Source: CAVQBC01 sp963710665
Lineage (GTDB): Bacteria > Actinomycetota > Thermoleophilia > Solirubrobacterales > Solirubrobacteraceae
Direction: 5' to 3'
NCBI GenBank assembly: GCA_963710665.1
Contig: CAVQBC010000004.1
Span: forward strand, 310,001 to 374,000
Length of the DNA stretch: 64,000 nt
In this document: piece after piece, positions 7,478 through 16,521 of the stretch
Layout: every line of letters begins with the position of its first letter
Numbering within the stretch: position 1 is the first letter of the stretch
Translations under genes and position numbers: made by a program
Notes under the pieces: model-generated
What the model was told of the DNA's origin: nothing
The model's database searches: none
What the model saw: only the letters and a program-made list of their open reading frames with translations

Positions 7478-7686
7478 GGTCTCTCCTTGCGGGCGATCGG
7501 GTGGCTCATGGAACGTTGGCGCGTCCGCGCCACGGCGTCATCACCGCCAGTGACCATCTGCAACCCCAGCCAGCGCAGCCATCGGATACCTGCTGGCTTC
7601 AATGCACGCGTTGAAGCTGCTACCACCTGCCCCGGGGCGACGAGGCATTCAGGTCGCCTGTGGGTGCCGCGACGACAACGCCCGGA

Positions 7687-7815
7687 TCAGGACGCGGCCT
7701 GCGTACGCGTGCCCGCCGCGTCGCCACGCCGTCGGCGCAGGGCGCAACCGATCGCCAGGCCCACGGCGTCGAGCCCGACGATGGCGACCAGCGCGCGGGT
7801 CAAGAGCTTGGTCAC
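7687..7815 (-). CDS. Small single-span membrane protein (42 aa)
   Basis: The GTG at 7815 overlaps the stop of the upstream 86-residue gene (GTGA), a typical coupled arrangement. The 42-residue product has one hydrophobic span (about ALVAIVGLDAVGLAIGCA) followed by an arginine-rich tail that would lie in the cytoplasm. No family is recognised. It might instead be the tail of the upstream gene after a frameshift. Confidence 0.4.
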   Translation of the reverse strand: MTKLLTRALVAIVGLDAVGLAIGCALRRRRGDAAGTRTQAAS

Positions 7816-8072
7816 GAGGCGGTCCAGGGGTGTGCCGGCGGCCGTGCCCCGCGATCGGCGTACCCGCCCATCATGAGCCCGGCGAAGGCGAGCAGCAGGG
7901 CGATCGCGCCGGCGTCGGCCAGCTCGCTGTCGGTCCGCGCGATCACTACGACGGTCACCACGAGCACCAGCACGGCGGCGAAGCCGGGCGCCGGCGAAGG
8001 CCGACGGCGGTTGGAGCGATGCGGGCGCAGGGGCATGGCCTGGATGCTGACCGGAACTCGCCGGCGCTTCAT
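7812..8072 (-). CDS. Small membrane protein (86 aa)
   Basis: A basic N-terminus of about 28 residues is followed by two hydrophobic spans (GFAAVLVLVVTVVVIART and GAIALLLAFAGLMMGG). The gene sits on the same strand as the flanking two-component genes and overlaps the next small gene by four bases. No family is recognised. The two-span pattern and coupling suggest a real gene, but evidence is limited to composition and layout. Confidence 0.5.
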   Translation of the reverse strand: MKRRRVPVSIQAMPLRPHRSNRRRPSPAPGFAAVLVLVVTVVVIARTDSELADAGAIALLLAFAGLMMGGYADRGARPPAHPWTAS

Positions 8073-8162
8073 CGGCCTGCCGGCCGATCTTCGCTGTGCG
8101 CCCGCAGGCGCAGCGGATGTCGCTCGAGAGGGTGGCCCGCTCGCCGACGACGATGCGGCGAC

Positions 8163-10187
8163 TCAGCTCGGTTCGATCGGAATCCTGACATGCAGGAACG
8201 TCCCGCTTCCGGCGGGACTCGCGATCTCGAGGTCTCCGCCAAGTGCCTCCACGCGATCCGTGAGACCGATGAGCCCCGATCCCCGCCCAGCATCGGCCCC
8301 GCCGACTCCGTCATCGCGAATCGACAGCTCGACGAGCGTGTCGCGAGCGGTGACGCCGACGTGCACCGTCGACGCGCGGGCGTGCTTCGCAGCGTTCGTG
8401 AGCGCCTCGGAAACGACGTAGTACGCGGCAACCTCGGCAGGCTGCGGCAGCCGGCGGTCGGTGCGCACGTCGAGCTCCACCGGGATGGCGGAGCGTCGGG
8501 CGAGCGTCTTGAGCGCAGGCCCAAGGCCTCCCTCCGAGAGGATCGCCGGATGGATGCCGCGCGAGATTCGCTGCAGGTCCTCGGTCGCGGCTGCCAGACC
8601 TCTCGCGACGTGGGCAAGCTGCGCCCTGAGCTCTTCCTGCTCGGGCCGCACAGTGGCCTCTGCACCGCGCAGCTCGAGTGCGAGTGAGACGAGACGCTGT
8701 TGGGTGCCGTCGTGAAGATCGCGCTCGATACGTTGGCGCGCGTCGTCCGCCGCGGTGACGATCCTGGCGCGCGACGCGGTGAGCTGGGCGCGGCCGTCGG
8801 CATTCGCGACGGCGGTGGCGACGAGCTCGGTGAACTCCTTCACACGGCCGTCGATCCCGATCGGCATCCGTTCCGGCGCTGACCAGGAGGAGGCCATCGC
8901 CCCCCAGAGGCGGCCGGCTACGACGATCGGGGCCCCGATCCTCGAGTAGATCTCCCGCCCGGTCGAGAGCGCCGCGAGAGCGCCGGAAACACGAACCTCG
9001 CCATCCAGGCGAGCGGCGCGGCCGGTACGGAACACCATCGCTACGACGGTCTCGCCCTCGAGCGCGGCGCGCGTTCCGACCGCGAGCTCTGGACCGGACT
9101 CACTGTGGGCCGCCACGACGGTCACGGTGTCGTCGGGCTCATACCGGAACAACGTGGTGAGTTCCGCCCCCAGCAGCCGGCACACCTCTGTGACGACCGC
9201 GGCGAAGACGTCAGACGGCGAGTCGCCGCGCGCCACAAGCGTCGCGACGCGTCGCAACGCCGACTGTTCTTCGGCGAGAAGGCGCAGGTCGTCGCGGCTC
9301 GCCTCCAAGGAGCGGGCCATGTCGTTGAACGAGCGCTGGAGCGCGCCGATCTCACCGGTCCCGTCCTCGGGGGTCCGCAGCGCGAGGTCGCCGCCGGCGA
9401 GTCGGCCGGCCATCTCGGCCAGCCCGACGACCGGCCGGACGATCGACCGTACGACGTCGCCGGCGTAGAGGAGCACCAGCAGGATGGAGCCCGCGATCCC
9501 GGCCGTGACGGCGATCACGGCGCGACGCGCCGCCTCGACCGCGCGATCCTGGCGCGCCCTGGAAAGGCTCGTCTCAGCCGCCATGAAGCGGTCGAACCCG
9601 CCGCGGATCGCGTCGAGCCGCCGCTTCCCGTCGGCGGTCGTCGCCAGGCTTCGTCCAGTGGTCTCGTGGCGCCGCACCGCGTCGACCAGCGGAACCGAGT
9701 AGTCCCGAACGTAGGAGGCGACCCCCGCAGCTATCCGCTGCGCCCTCCCGTGCTGAACCGTCCCGGTGGCGAGCCGCTCGAGCTCGCTGCTCTGCCTCGG
9801 CACCGCGGTGAGTGCGCCCTCCCACGGCGCAAGGAAACGCTCGTCGCCCGTGATGATGTACCCGCGCGACCCACTCTCGAGGTCGATGACGAGTCGCTCG
9901 AGCGTGTTCGCGACGCCGAGCACCTCCTGCGACATCGTCGAGCGCTGCGTCGTCCTACGCAACTCCGCGATCGCCAGCGCCAAGACGGCGAATGCCGCAC
10001 CGATGACCAGCACGAGCGCGGCGCTCGCGGCAACCGTCCGGCGGGTCAGTCCTTCTCTCAGGACACCCTCGATGGGCTGCTGCTCCGTCTCACGGGCGCG
10101 GCGGCGATGCCGGCCGCACTCTCCTGAGCGCCCGAGGCTAGCCGAGTGTGTGCCTAGCGGCCAGTGGCGGATTCCCGCTAGCTGCAA
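8163..10187 (-). CDS. CHASE3-HAMP-GAF sensor histidine kinase (NarL-type)
   Basis: A first membrane span (ALVLVIGAAFAVLALAIA) is followed by an extracytoplasmic CHASE3-like helical region containing GSRGYIITGDERFL, a second span (TAGIAGSILLVLLYAG), a HAMP linker, a GAF domain (about RRVATLV to ATAVANAD), a HisKA_3 dimerisation region with the phospho-His in ERDLHDGTQQRL, and a HATPase with NAAKHARA (N box) and DDGVGG (G box). It would phosphorylate a NarL-type regulator, perhaps the divergent receiver at 10,223 or those at 5,944-7,477. No ATG or GTG lies just upstream of the homology; the TTG at 10187 is the nearest in-frame start I can find, so the N-terminus is uncertain. Confidence 0.85.
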   Translation of the reverse strand: MQLAGIRHWPLGTHSASLGRSGECGRHRRRARETEQQPIEGVLREGLTRRTVAASAALVLVIGAAFAVLALAIAELRRTTQRSTMSQEVLGVANTLERLVIDLESGSRGYIITGDERFLAPWEGALTAVPRQSSELERLATGTVQHGRAQRIAAGVASYVRDYSVPLVDAVRRHETTGRSLATTADGKRRLDAIRGGFDRFMAAETSLSRARQDRAVEAARRAVIAVTAGIAGSILLVLLYAGDVVRSIVRPVVGLAEMAGRLAGGDLALRTPEDGTGEIGALQRSFNDMARSLEASRDDLRLLAEEQSALRRVATLVARGDSPSDVFAAVVTEVCRLLGAELTTLFRYEPDDTVTVVAAHSESGPELAVGTRAALEGETVVAMVFRTGRAARLDGEVRVSGALAALSTGREIYSRIGAPIVVAGRLWGAMASSWSAPERMPIGIDGRVKEFTELVATAVANADGRAQLTASRARIVTAADDARQRIERDLHDGTQQRLVSLALELRGAEATVRPEQEELRAQLAHVARGLAAATEDLQRISRGIHPAILSEGGLGPALKTLARRSAIPVELDVRTDRRLPQPAEVAAYYVVSEALTNAAKHARASTVHVGVTARDTLVELSIRDDGVGGADAGRGSGLIGLTDRVEALGGDLEIASPAGSGTFLHVRIPIEPS

Positions 10188-10222
10188 TGTACGCTCTGCC
10201 TCCCGGTGCGATCCTGAGCTGC

Positions 10223-10600
10223 GTGGCCCTCCGCTGCCTGATAGTCGACGACCACGGCGGCTTTCGCGACGCCGCACGATCGCTGCTCGAACGCGAGGAG
10301 ATCGAGGTGGTGGGGGTCGCGTCCAACTCAGCCGAAGCGCGCTCCCGCGTCGCGGAGCTGCATCCGGAGGTGGTGCTGGTCGACATCGCACTCGGCGCGG
10401 AGAGCGGGTTCGATCTCGCGCGCGCACTCGCGCGTGAGGGTGGGCCGACGCTGATCCTCATCTCGACGCTCCCCGAGGTGGACTTCGTCGACCTCATCGC
10501 GGCGAGCCCGGCAGTGGGGTTCATCGCGAAGTCGGAGCTCTCGGCGCGCGCGGTACGAGACCTGGTCGCGAACGACGACGCGCGCGGCGTCCGCCGCTAG
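10223..10600 (+). CDS. Stand-alone receiver domain protein
   Basis: The 125-residue protein is a single response-regulator receiver: VDDH near residues 8-11, the phospho-acceptor Asp54 in VVLVDIALG and the conserved Lys in GFIAKSEL near 108. There is no output domain before the stop at 10600. Such proteins work as phosphate carriers or sinks. It is transcribed divergently from the kinase at 8,163, and their start regions may overlap slightly. I prefer the GTG at 10223 because the domain starts directly there; earlier in-frame ATGs would add about 13 to 25 non-homologous residues. Confidence 0.8.
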   Translation: MALRCLIVDDHGGFRDAARSLLEREEIEVVGVASNSAEARSRVAELHPEVVLVDIALGAESGFDLARALAREGGPTLILISTLPEVDFVDLIAASPAVGFIAKSELSARAVRDLVANDDARGVRR

Positions 10601-10774
10601 TGGCCGCCCCCGGAAATACGCCACGCCTCTCGCGGCCGATGACCTTCGCCTGGAGCCACCCACGACAGTCGAGATACGTCGGTATCCCTCGTGTCGTGGG
10701 CGGCCCCAGGCTCGATCCTCGACCACGAGAGTCGGGCCGTATTTACGAGGACGACCACTAGTCGTACTGCGCCC

Positions 10775-10903
10775 GGCGTACTCGCGCGGCGCGCTGCGCC
10801 GGTGGCGATACGCCCAAGAGCCCTCCCTCGGCTGACGACACGTGCGTTGCGGCAGACGAGCATGTCCGCCACGGCAGGATCGGCCAACGAAAGAGGCATC
10901 GAC
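10775..10903. repeat. About 125-bp duplicated leader region, copy 1
   Basis: This sequence, ending at the start codon of the SPFH gene, matches the reverse complement of 20205-20324 with roughly 80-85% identity and one small gap. The match includes TACGCCCAAGAGCCCTCC, AGACGAGCATGT and the ribosome-site region ACGAAAG. Copy 2 precedes an unrelated gene, so the block is a shared upstream or leader region in inverted orientation. Confidence 0.75.
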
Positions 10904-11752
10904 ATGATCGTCGTCTACGTCCTTGTGGCACTCGCGCTCGCGGCTCTTGCGGGCCTGGCACTGGCGGTACGGATCCTCAAGCAGTACGAGCGCGGCGTGC
11001 TGTTCCGTCTCGGCCGTGTGAAGGGCGACGCGCGAGGGCCGGGGGTGATCGCCTTCGTCCCCTTCGTCGACCGCCTGCATCGCGTGTCGCTGCGGATCGT
11101 CACGATGCCGATCCAGTCGCAGGGGATCATCACCCGCGACAACGTCAGCGTCGACGTGTCCGCCGTCGCGTATTACCGCGTCGCGGATCCGATCCGGTCC
11201 GTGGTGGCGATCGAGAACGTCTCCGCAGCGATCAACCAGATCGCCCAGACCACGCTGCGCGCCGTCGTGGGGCGCCACACGCTTGACGAGACGTTGTCGG
11301 AGACGGAGACCATCAACCGGAACATCCGCGAGATCCTCGACGTCCAGACCGAGGCGTGGGGCATCCAGGTCTCGGTCGTCGAGCTGAAGGACATCCAGCT
11401 GCCCGAGGGCATGAAGCGCGCGATGGCGCGCCAGGCCGAGGCCGAGCGGGAGAAGCGGGCCAAGATCATCGCCGCCGAGGGCGAGGCGCTCGCCGCCGGC
11501 GAGCTGGCGAGTGCGTCCGACGTGATGCTGGCCCACCCGCTCGCGCTGCAGCTGCGAAACCTCCAGACGCTCGTCGAGATCGCCGTCGACAAGAACTCGA
11601 CCGTCGTGTTCCCCGCGCCGCTGATGAGCACGATCCAGGAGCTCGGTGCCTTCGCGGCTCGCGAGGCGTCAGCGGCCGCGGATCAACCCGTGGCCCCGAT
11701 GCTGCGGAGCGGGCCCAACGGCGCGACGGACGGCGAACCGGCGGCGGCCTGA
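10904..11752 (+). CDS. SPFH/band-7 (stomatin-like) membrane protein
   Basis: The 282-residue product has one N-terminal membrane span (about 2-22) and then a stomatin-type SPFH domain: QYERGVLFRLGRV, GPGVIAFVPFVDR and the TTLRAVVGRHTLDE segment. A charged coiled-coil stretch follows (KRAMARQAEAEREKRAKII, about 165-185). Stomatins organise membrane microdomains and often pair with NfeD proteases, but no NfeD gene is adjacent here. AAAGAGG lies about 8 bases before the ATG at 10904. An in-frame ATG at 10862, within the duplicated leader, could add 14 residues. Confidence 0.88.
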   Translation: MIVVYVLVALALAALAGLALAVRILKQYERGVLFRLGRVKGDARGPGVIAFVPFVDRLHRVSLRIVTMPIQSQGIITRDNVSVDVSAVAYYRVADPIRSVVAIENVSAAINQIAQTTLRAVVGRHTLDETLSETETINRNIREILDVQTEAWGIQVSVVELKDIQLPEGMKRAMARQAEAEREKRAKIIAAEGEALAAGELASASDVMLAHPLALQLRNLQTLVEIAVDKNSTVVFPAPLMSTIQELGAFAAREASAAADQPVAPMLRSGPNGATDGEPAAA

Positions 11753-11984
11753 CTCGACGCGACATCTCGCCCGCTGGTGCTTCACCCACCGCCGATCCGT
11801 GCTCCTCGACTTCACCTTGACGGGGAGCGAGGCGGCCGACGTCGACGTCCGCGGGCCGGCGACGCCGCCGGCCTCGGCGTAGGTCACTGGACGTAGACGA
11901 AACAGACGACTGCCGGCCGACGACAGCAGCGAGCCGGACGCGGACGATGGATCGGTGCTTTCAGCCCGACCTCGAGGAGACAAG

Positions 11985-13103
11985 ATGCGCTTCGGACGTC
12001 CCACCATCGCGAGCGCCGTGGCGGTGCTCGGCCTCAGCGTCGCAGTCGCCGCCTGCGGGGGCGGGAACGGAGATGGCACTTCTGGTGCGGGTGGGAGCAG
12101 CAGCGGCAAGAAGATCGCGCTGCTGCTGCCCGAGCACACGACGGCCCGCTATGAGACCCAGGACCGGCCGCACTTCGAGAGCATGGTCAAGAGCCTCTGC
12201 CCCACCTGCTCGGTCGTCTATGAGAACGCGAACCAGGACGCGAGCGAGCAGCAGTCGCAGGCGGAGTCGGTGCTGACGCAGGGGATCGACGCCATGGTGC
12301 TCGATCCCGTCGACGCCACGTCGGCCAGCACGATCGTGCGCATGGCCAAGGCGCAGAACGTGCCGGTGATCAGCTATGACCGGCTCGTGTCGGGCGGGGA
12401 CCTCGCCGCGTACATCTCGTTCGACAACGTGCGCGTCGGAGCGCTGCAGGCAACGGCGCTCGAGAAGAAGCTGTCGCAGGACGGCAGCGCCAAGGGGCCG
12501 ATCGTGATGATCAACGGCGATCCGACCGACAACAACGCCCACCTGTTCAAGCAGGGCGCGAGCAGGGTGTTCAGCCAGGACGGCGTGAAGATCGCCAAGT
12601 CCTACGACACTCCGGGCTACACGCCGGCGAACGCGCAGACAGAGATGCAGCAGGCGATCACCGCCCTGGGCAACGACGGGTTCGCCGGCGTCTACGACGC
12701 CAACGACGGCATCGCGACCGGCGCGATCACCGCGATGAAGGACGCCGGCATCAACCCGGCGAGCCGGCCGACGACGGGTCAGGACGCTGAGCTCGACGGC
12801 ATCCAGCGGATCCTCGCGGGCCAGCAGTACATGACCGTCTACAAGTCCGTGAAGACCGAGGCGCAGGACGCGGCGCGGCTGGCCGTCCCGCTGGCGAAGG
12901 GCGAGCCGCTGCCGGCGAATCTCATCAATCGGCACACGAAGAGCGGGACGACGAGCGTGCCGTCCGTGATCCTGACGCCGGTGGCCGTCACCAAGACGAA
13001 CGTCGCGTCCACGGTCATCAAGGACGGCTTCTGGACGCCCGCGCAGATCTGCACGCGTGCCTTCGCGAGCGCCTGCAAGGCGGCCGGGATCCCGGGGGCC
13101 TAG
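11985..13103 (+). CDS. Sugar ABC transporter substrate-binding lipoprotein (xylose type)
   Basis: The 372-residue protein has a signal sequence with lipobox VAACGG (Cys at about 25) and a periplasmic-binding-protein type 1 fold: LDPVDATSASTIVRMAK, PVISYDRLV, MINGDPTDNNA and YDANDGIATGAI. These match XylF-like D-xylose/pentose binding proteins. It begins a three-gene operon with an ATPase (2-base gap) and a permease (4-base overlap), giving a complete CUT2-type importer. The ATG at 11985 has GAGGAGA 5 bases upstream. Substrate specificity for xylose rather than another pentose is inferred from family resemblance. Confidence 0.88.
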   Translation: MRFGRPTIASAVAVLGLSVAVAACGGGNGDGTSGAGGSSSGKKIALLLPEHTTARYETQDRPHFESMVKSLCPTCSVVYENANQDASEQQSQAESVLTQGIDAMVLDPVDATSASTIVRMAKAQNVPVISYDRLVSGGDLAAYISFDNVRVGALQATALEKKLSQDGSAKGPIVMINGDPTDNNAHLFKQGASRVFSQDGVKIAKSYDTPGYTPANAQTEMQQAITALGNDGFAGVYDANDGIATGAITAMKDAGINPASRPTTGQDAELDGIQRILAGQQYMTVYKSVKTEAQDAARLAVPLAKGEPLPANLINRHTKSGTTSVPSVILTPVAVTKTNVASTVIKDGFWTPAQICTRAFASACKAAGIPGA

Positions 13104-13105
13104 CC

Positions 13106-13891
13106 ATGCCCTCGCCCCTGCTCGCCCTCAAGGACGTCAGCAAGAGGTTCGGCGCCGTCCAAGCGCTCGACGGTGTGGACCTCGAGATCTACGCCGGCGA
13201 GGTCGTCGGGCTCGTCGGCGACAACGGAGCCGGCAAGTCGACGCTGGTGAAGGTCATCTCCGGCATCTACTCGCCCGACCACGGTGAGATCTCGATGGAC
13301 GGGGTCCCGGTCACCATCCGCAGTCCCGAGGACGCGACGGAGCTCGGCATCGCCACCGTGTACCAGGATCTTGCGCTGGCGGACAACCTCGACGTCGTCG
13401 CCAACCTCTTCCTCGGCCGCGAGGAGCTGTCGAGAGGACCGGCCAGGGCCACGTGGCAGATCGACGAGACCGCGATGGAACACCGCTCCCACGAGCTGCT
13501 CGAGCGGTTCGCGGTGACGATCCCGAGCGTGCGCACCGAGGTCGCGGCGCTCTCCGGCGGTCAACGCCAGCAGGTCGCCGTCGCCCGCTCGCTCCTCGGC
13601 GAGCCGAAGATCGTGCTGCTGGACGAGCCGACCGCGGCCCTCGGCGTGGCCCAGACGGCCCAGGTGCTCCTGCTGATCAAGCAGCTGCGCGAACGCGGGC
13701 TCGGCGTGATGGTGATCAGCCACAACCTCGCCGACGTGTTCGAGGTCGCCGACCGCGTCTTCGTGCTGCGCCTCGGGCGTCCGGCCGGAACCTTCGACGT
13801 CGCCCGGACAACCCAGGACGAGGTCGTCGCGGCGATCACGGGCGCCCATCTGCGCCCGGACGCCGTCTCCGGACAAGGGGGTCGGAGATGA
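13106..13891 (+). CDS. Sugar ABC transporter ATP-binding protein (single domain)
   Basis: The 261-residue ATPase has Walker A GDNGAGKST (Lys44), Q-loop region near VYQDLALADNL, signature ALSGGQRQQ (about 147-155), Walker B VLLDEPTAAL (about 170-180) and the switch His in VISHN. CUT2 sugar importers usually have a fused double ATPase of about 500 residues (XylG, RbsA); this is a single-domain form that would act as a homodimer, as in FrcA-type systems. It lies 2 bases after the binding protein gene and overlaps the permease start by ATGA. Confidence 0.9.
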   Translation: MPSPLLALKDVSKRFGAVQALDGVDLEIYAGEVVGLVGDNGAGKSTLVKVISGIYSPDHGEISMDGVPVTIRSPEDATELGIATVYQDLALADNLDVVANLFLGREELSRGPARATWQIDETAMEHRSHELLERFAVTIPSVRTEVAALSGGQRQQVAVARSLLGEPKIVLLDEPTAALGVAQTAQVLLLIKQLRERGLGVMVISHNLADVFEVADRVFVLRLGRPAGTFDVARTTQDEVVAAITGAHLRPDAVSGQGGRR

Positions 13892-15101
13892 GCACGCCCG
13901 CGCACACGGCAACGGCCGGCCCCGAGCTTGGTCCGCGGCGCTCGCCGCTCGCAGGCGGCGCGGCGCGTCTTTCGGAGGCGATCTCGTCTCGGTGCGGGTC
14001 ATCGTCGCGATCGCGGTCATCTGGATCATCTTCCAGTCACAGAACGGCCGTTTCCTCTCCGCGGTCAACCTCACCAATCTGGTGCTGCAGATCACGGCCA
14101 CGGGACTCATCTCGGTGGGGGTGGTGTTCGTGCTGCTCCTCGGCGAGATCGACCTGTCGGTCGGCGCGGTGAGCGGCGTCACGTCCGCGCTCATGGCGGT
14201 GATGAACGTCCAGCACGGCTGGAACCCGTATCTGGCCATCGCCGCCGCGGTGGCGCTGGGTCTTGCGATCGGCCTGCTTCAGGGAGCGCTGTTCTCCTCG
14301 TTCGGCGTCCCGTCGTTCATCATCACGCTCGCGGGCCTGCTCGCGTGGCAGGGGCTCCAGCTGTACATCCTCGGTGACACCGGCAGCGTGAACGTGACCG
14401 ACGGCAAGATCGTCGGGCTCGCGAATCACTTCTACTCCGACGCCGTGGGCTGGGTATTCGCCGCCGTCGTGATCGTGGCCTACGCCGCGACGGCGCTCTG
14501 GAGCCTGCGGTCGCGCCGAGCCGCCGGCCTGGCGGACACCGACGCGGCCGGTCCGATCGCCCGCATCGTCATCGTGGCGGCCGCGACGATCGCCGTCGTC
14601 GCGGTGCTCAACGCCGACCGCGGGGTTCCGCTCGCCGTCCTGATCCTCGTCGCGTTCGTGGCCGGCATGCAGTACGTCGCCGCGCGGACGCTCTTCGGGC
14701 GCCACGTCTTCGCGGTCGGCGGCAACGCGGAGGCCGCACGGCGCGCGGGCATTCGCACCAAGCGCATTCGCATCATCGTGTTCGGCATCTCCGGCTCGAT
14801 GGCGGCGATCGGTGGCGTCCTCGCCGCCTCCCGGCTGCTGGCCGTGGACCAGTCGTCGGGCGGCAGCGACCTCCTCCTGTTCGCCATCGCAGGTCCGGTC
14901 ATCGCCGGCACGAGCCTGTTCGGCGGCCGCGGATCGGTGTGGTCGGCGCTGCTGGGAGCGATCACCATCGGGTCGATCTCCAACGGCATGGACCTGCTCG
15001 CGCTCCAGTCGTCGGTGAAGTACATGGTCACCGGAGGTGTGCTGGTCGCCGCCGTGGTCGTGGACGCCGTGGCGCGGCGCAACCGTCAAGCGCGCGCCTG
15101 A
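13888..15101 (+). CDS. Sugar ABC transporter permease (XylH-like) with a 5' frameshift
   Basis: From VRVIVAIAVIWII at 13,992 to the stop at 15,101, an intact 369-codon frame encodes about ten membrane spans with the CUT2 permease signatures LLGEIDLSVGAVSG, GVPSFIITLAG and the EAA-like region ARRAGIRTKRIR. The natural start is probably the ATG at 13888, which overlaps the ATPase stop, but that frame (MSTPAHTATAG) leaves the homologous frame near 13,960-13,985, just before GGDLVSVRVIV. One base change would restore it. Translation could restart at the GTG at 13992, giving a nearly full transporter. The operon's other two genes are intact, so this may be a recent lesion or a sequence error. Confidence 0.75.
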
Positions 15102-15112
15102 CGGGAGCGGCG

Positions 15113-15740
15113 TCAGCCGGTGAGCGGGATGGCGGCCGCGACCAGCGTGCCGCCGTCGGCGGGGCTCTCGACGTCCAGCCGGCCGTCGAGCACGGCGAGC
15201 CGGTCCGCCAGGCCCAGCAGGCCGCTTCCGTCGGCCCGGGCGCCGCCCACCCCGTCGTCGCGCACCCGGACCTGCAGCGTGCCGTCCTCGATGTGCGCCG
15301 TGACCGCCGCACGGCCGGCGCGGGAATGCTTGGCGACGTTCGTCAGCGCCTCGGCCACGACGAAGTAGGCGCTCGCCTCGACGGGGCGGGGCAGCCGGCC
15401 CACCGACACGCGCGACCTCGACCGGCAGCGGCATGCGTCGCGCGAGCGCGTCCACGCCCGCGCGAAGCCCGCCGAGCGCGAGCACGGACGGGGAGGATGC
15501 CGTGCGCGAGCTCGCGCAGCTCGTCGGTCGCGCGCTCCGCCTGGCCGAGCGCCTCGCCGACAGGAGCTCGACGGCGTCGCCGTCCCCGCGCTCGAGCGCC
15601 CGCTGCGCGGCCTTGAGCGTGATGGCCATGGTGACGAGCCGCTGCTGGGCTCCGTCGTGCAGGTCGCGTACCACCCGCCGGCGCTCCTCGTCGGTGGCGG
15701 CCACGATCCGGGCGCGCGAGGCGGGGCGTAGCGGTTCCAC
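15113..15740 (-). pseudogene. C-terminal half of a NarL-type histidine kinase, frameshifted
   Basis: Reading leftward from about 15,735, the dimerisation segment ARIVAATDEERRRVVRDLHD is followed by ATDELRELAHGILP in a second frame. The ATPase part SVGRLPRPVEASAYFVVAE, ALTNVAKHSRAG and VRVRDDGVGGARADGSG sits in a third frame ending at 15113. The order and motifs equal the C-terminus of the kinase at 31,569. The GAF sensor part is missing; a truncated LysR gene abuts the break on the same strand. At least two frameshifts plus the 5' truncation make it inactive. Confidence 0.7.
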
Positions 15741-16310
15741 GCATCCCACGAGGTCAGGTCCGCGTCGACCAGGACGTCGGAGCATCGACGCCGCCACTGC
15801 GCCCGCGTCGGACGACGCCGGAGCTACAGCGTGCAGCGGCTCGGGCCACAGCAGCTGCAGGTCCAGTCGCTGGTCGGGAGCCGAAGCCCACGCGATCGAC
15901 GCGTCGAGGCCGCCATCGGCGACGCGCCCGACCTGGACGTGGCTGGGCAGCACCCATTCGTCGATGCGAACGTCGGATTGGATCGACGCGACGAGCTGGT
16001 CAGGCAGCCAGCTCACATACCGACGCGTAACGGAGCGGTCGTGCCCGCGATCCGGCGCTGCGCGCCGGCGGCGAGCGCGAGCATCTCGCGCGCATCGGCG
16101 AAGCAGCTGGCGCCCCGCGGCGGTCAGCGCGACGTGCCGCCGGTCGCGCTCGAACAGCTCCGCGCCCATGCTGTGCTCGAGGGCCTTGATCTGTTGCGAA
16201 AGCGACGGCGCCGCGATGTGCAGGCGCTAACCGCGGAGTCGGGCTCGCTGGAGCTTCGCCACCAGGCGCACGGCGCCCCCGTCCTCGTAGCGGACGAGCG
16301 TCAAGTGACA
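15735..16310 (-). pseudogene. LysR-family regulator gene, truncated and interrupted
   Basis: From about 16,225 downward the sequence encodes a LysR helix-turn-helix (RLHIAAPSLSQQIKALE, then MGAELFERDRRHVALTAAG) and an effector domain (VTRRYVSWLPDQLVA, VGRVADGGLDASIAWAS, LWPEPLHAVAPAS). In another frame it continues DVLVDADLTSWDAWNRYA. The first helix is corrupted and a stop precedes RLHIAAP, there is a frameshift near 15,780, and homology ends near effector residue 200, where the kinase fragment begins. The last third of the regulator is lost. Confidence 0.65.
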
Positions 16311-16521
16311 TGGCCTGTCCCATCGGGGCGACCGCGGTGGGGAACGCAAGCCAGTGGTCAGATCACAGCGCGCCGCTCGCCGACGGCGCGCGCAGAGCGC
16401 GCGATCTCGGCGCGATGGGGGTCCTGGCACGGACACCCACGAGGGGGTGCTCGGTTGCACGTGCAGGCCCGCCGCGCGCGTGAGAGCGCGAGCCCCGGCG
16501 CGAGAGGTCGGGAAGGCCGAC

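Noticed and set aside
14037..16169. A 710-codon minus-strand frame antisense to the sugar permease
   Set aside because: It reads through the LysR and kinase remnants and then antisense to the conserved permease. It is an open frame by GC bias, not a gene.
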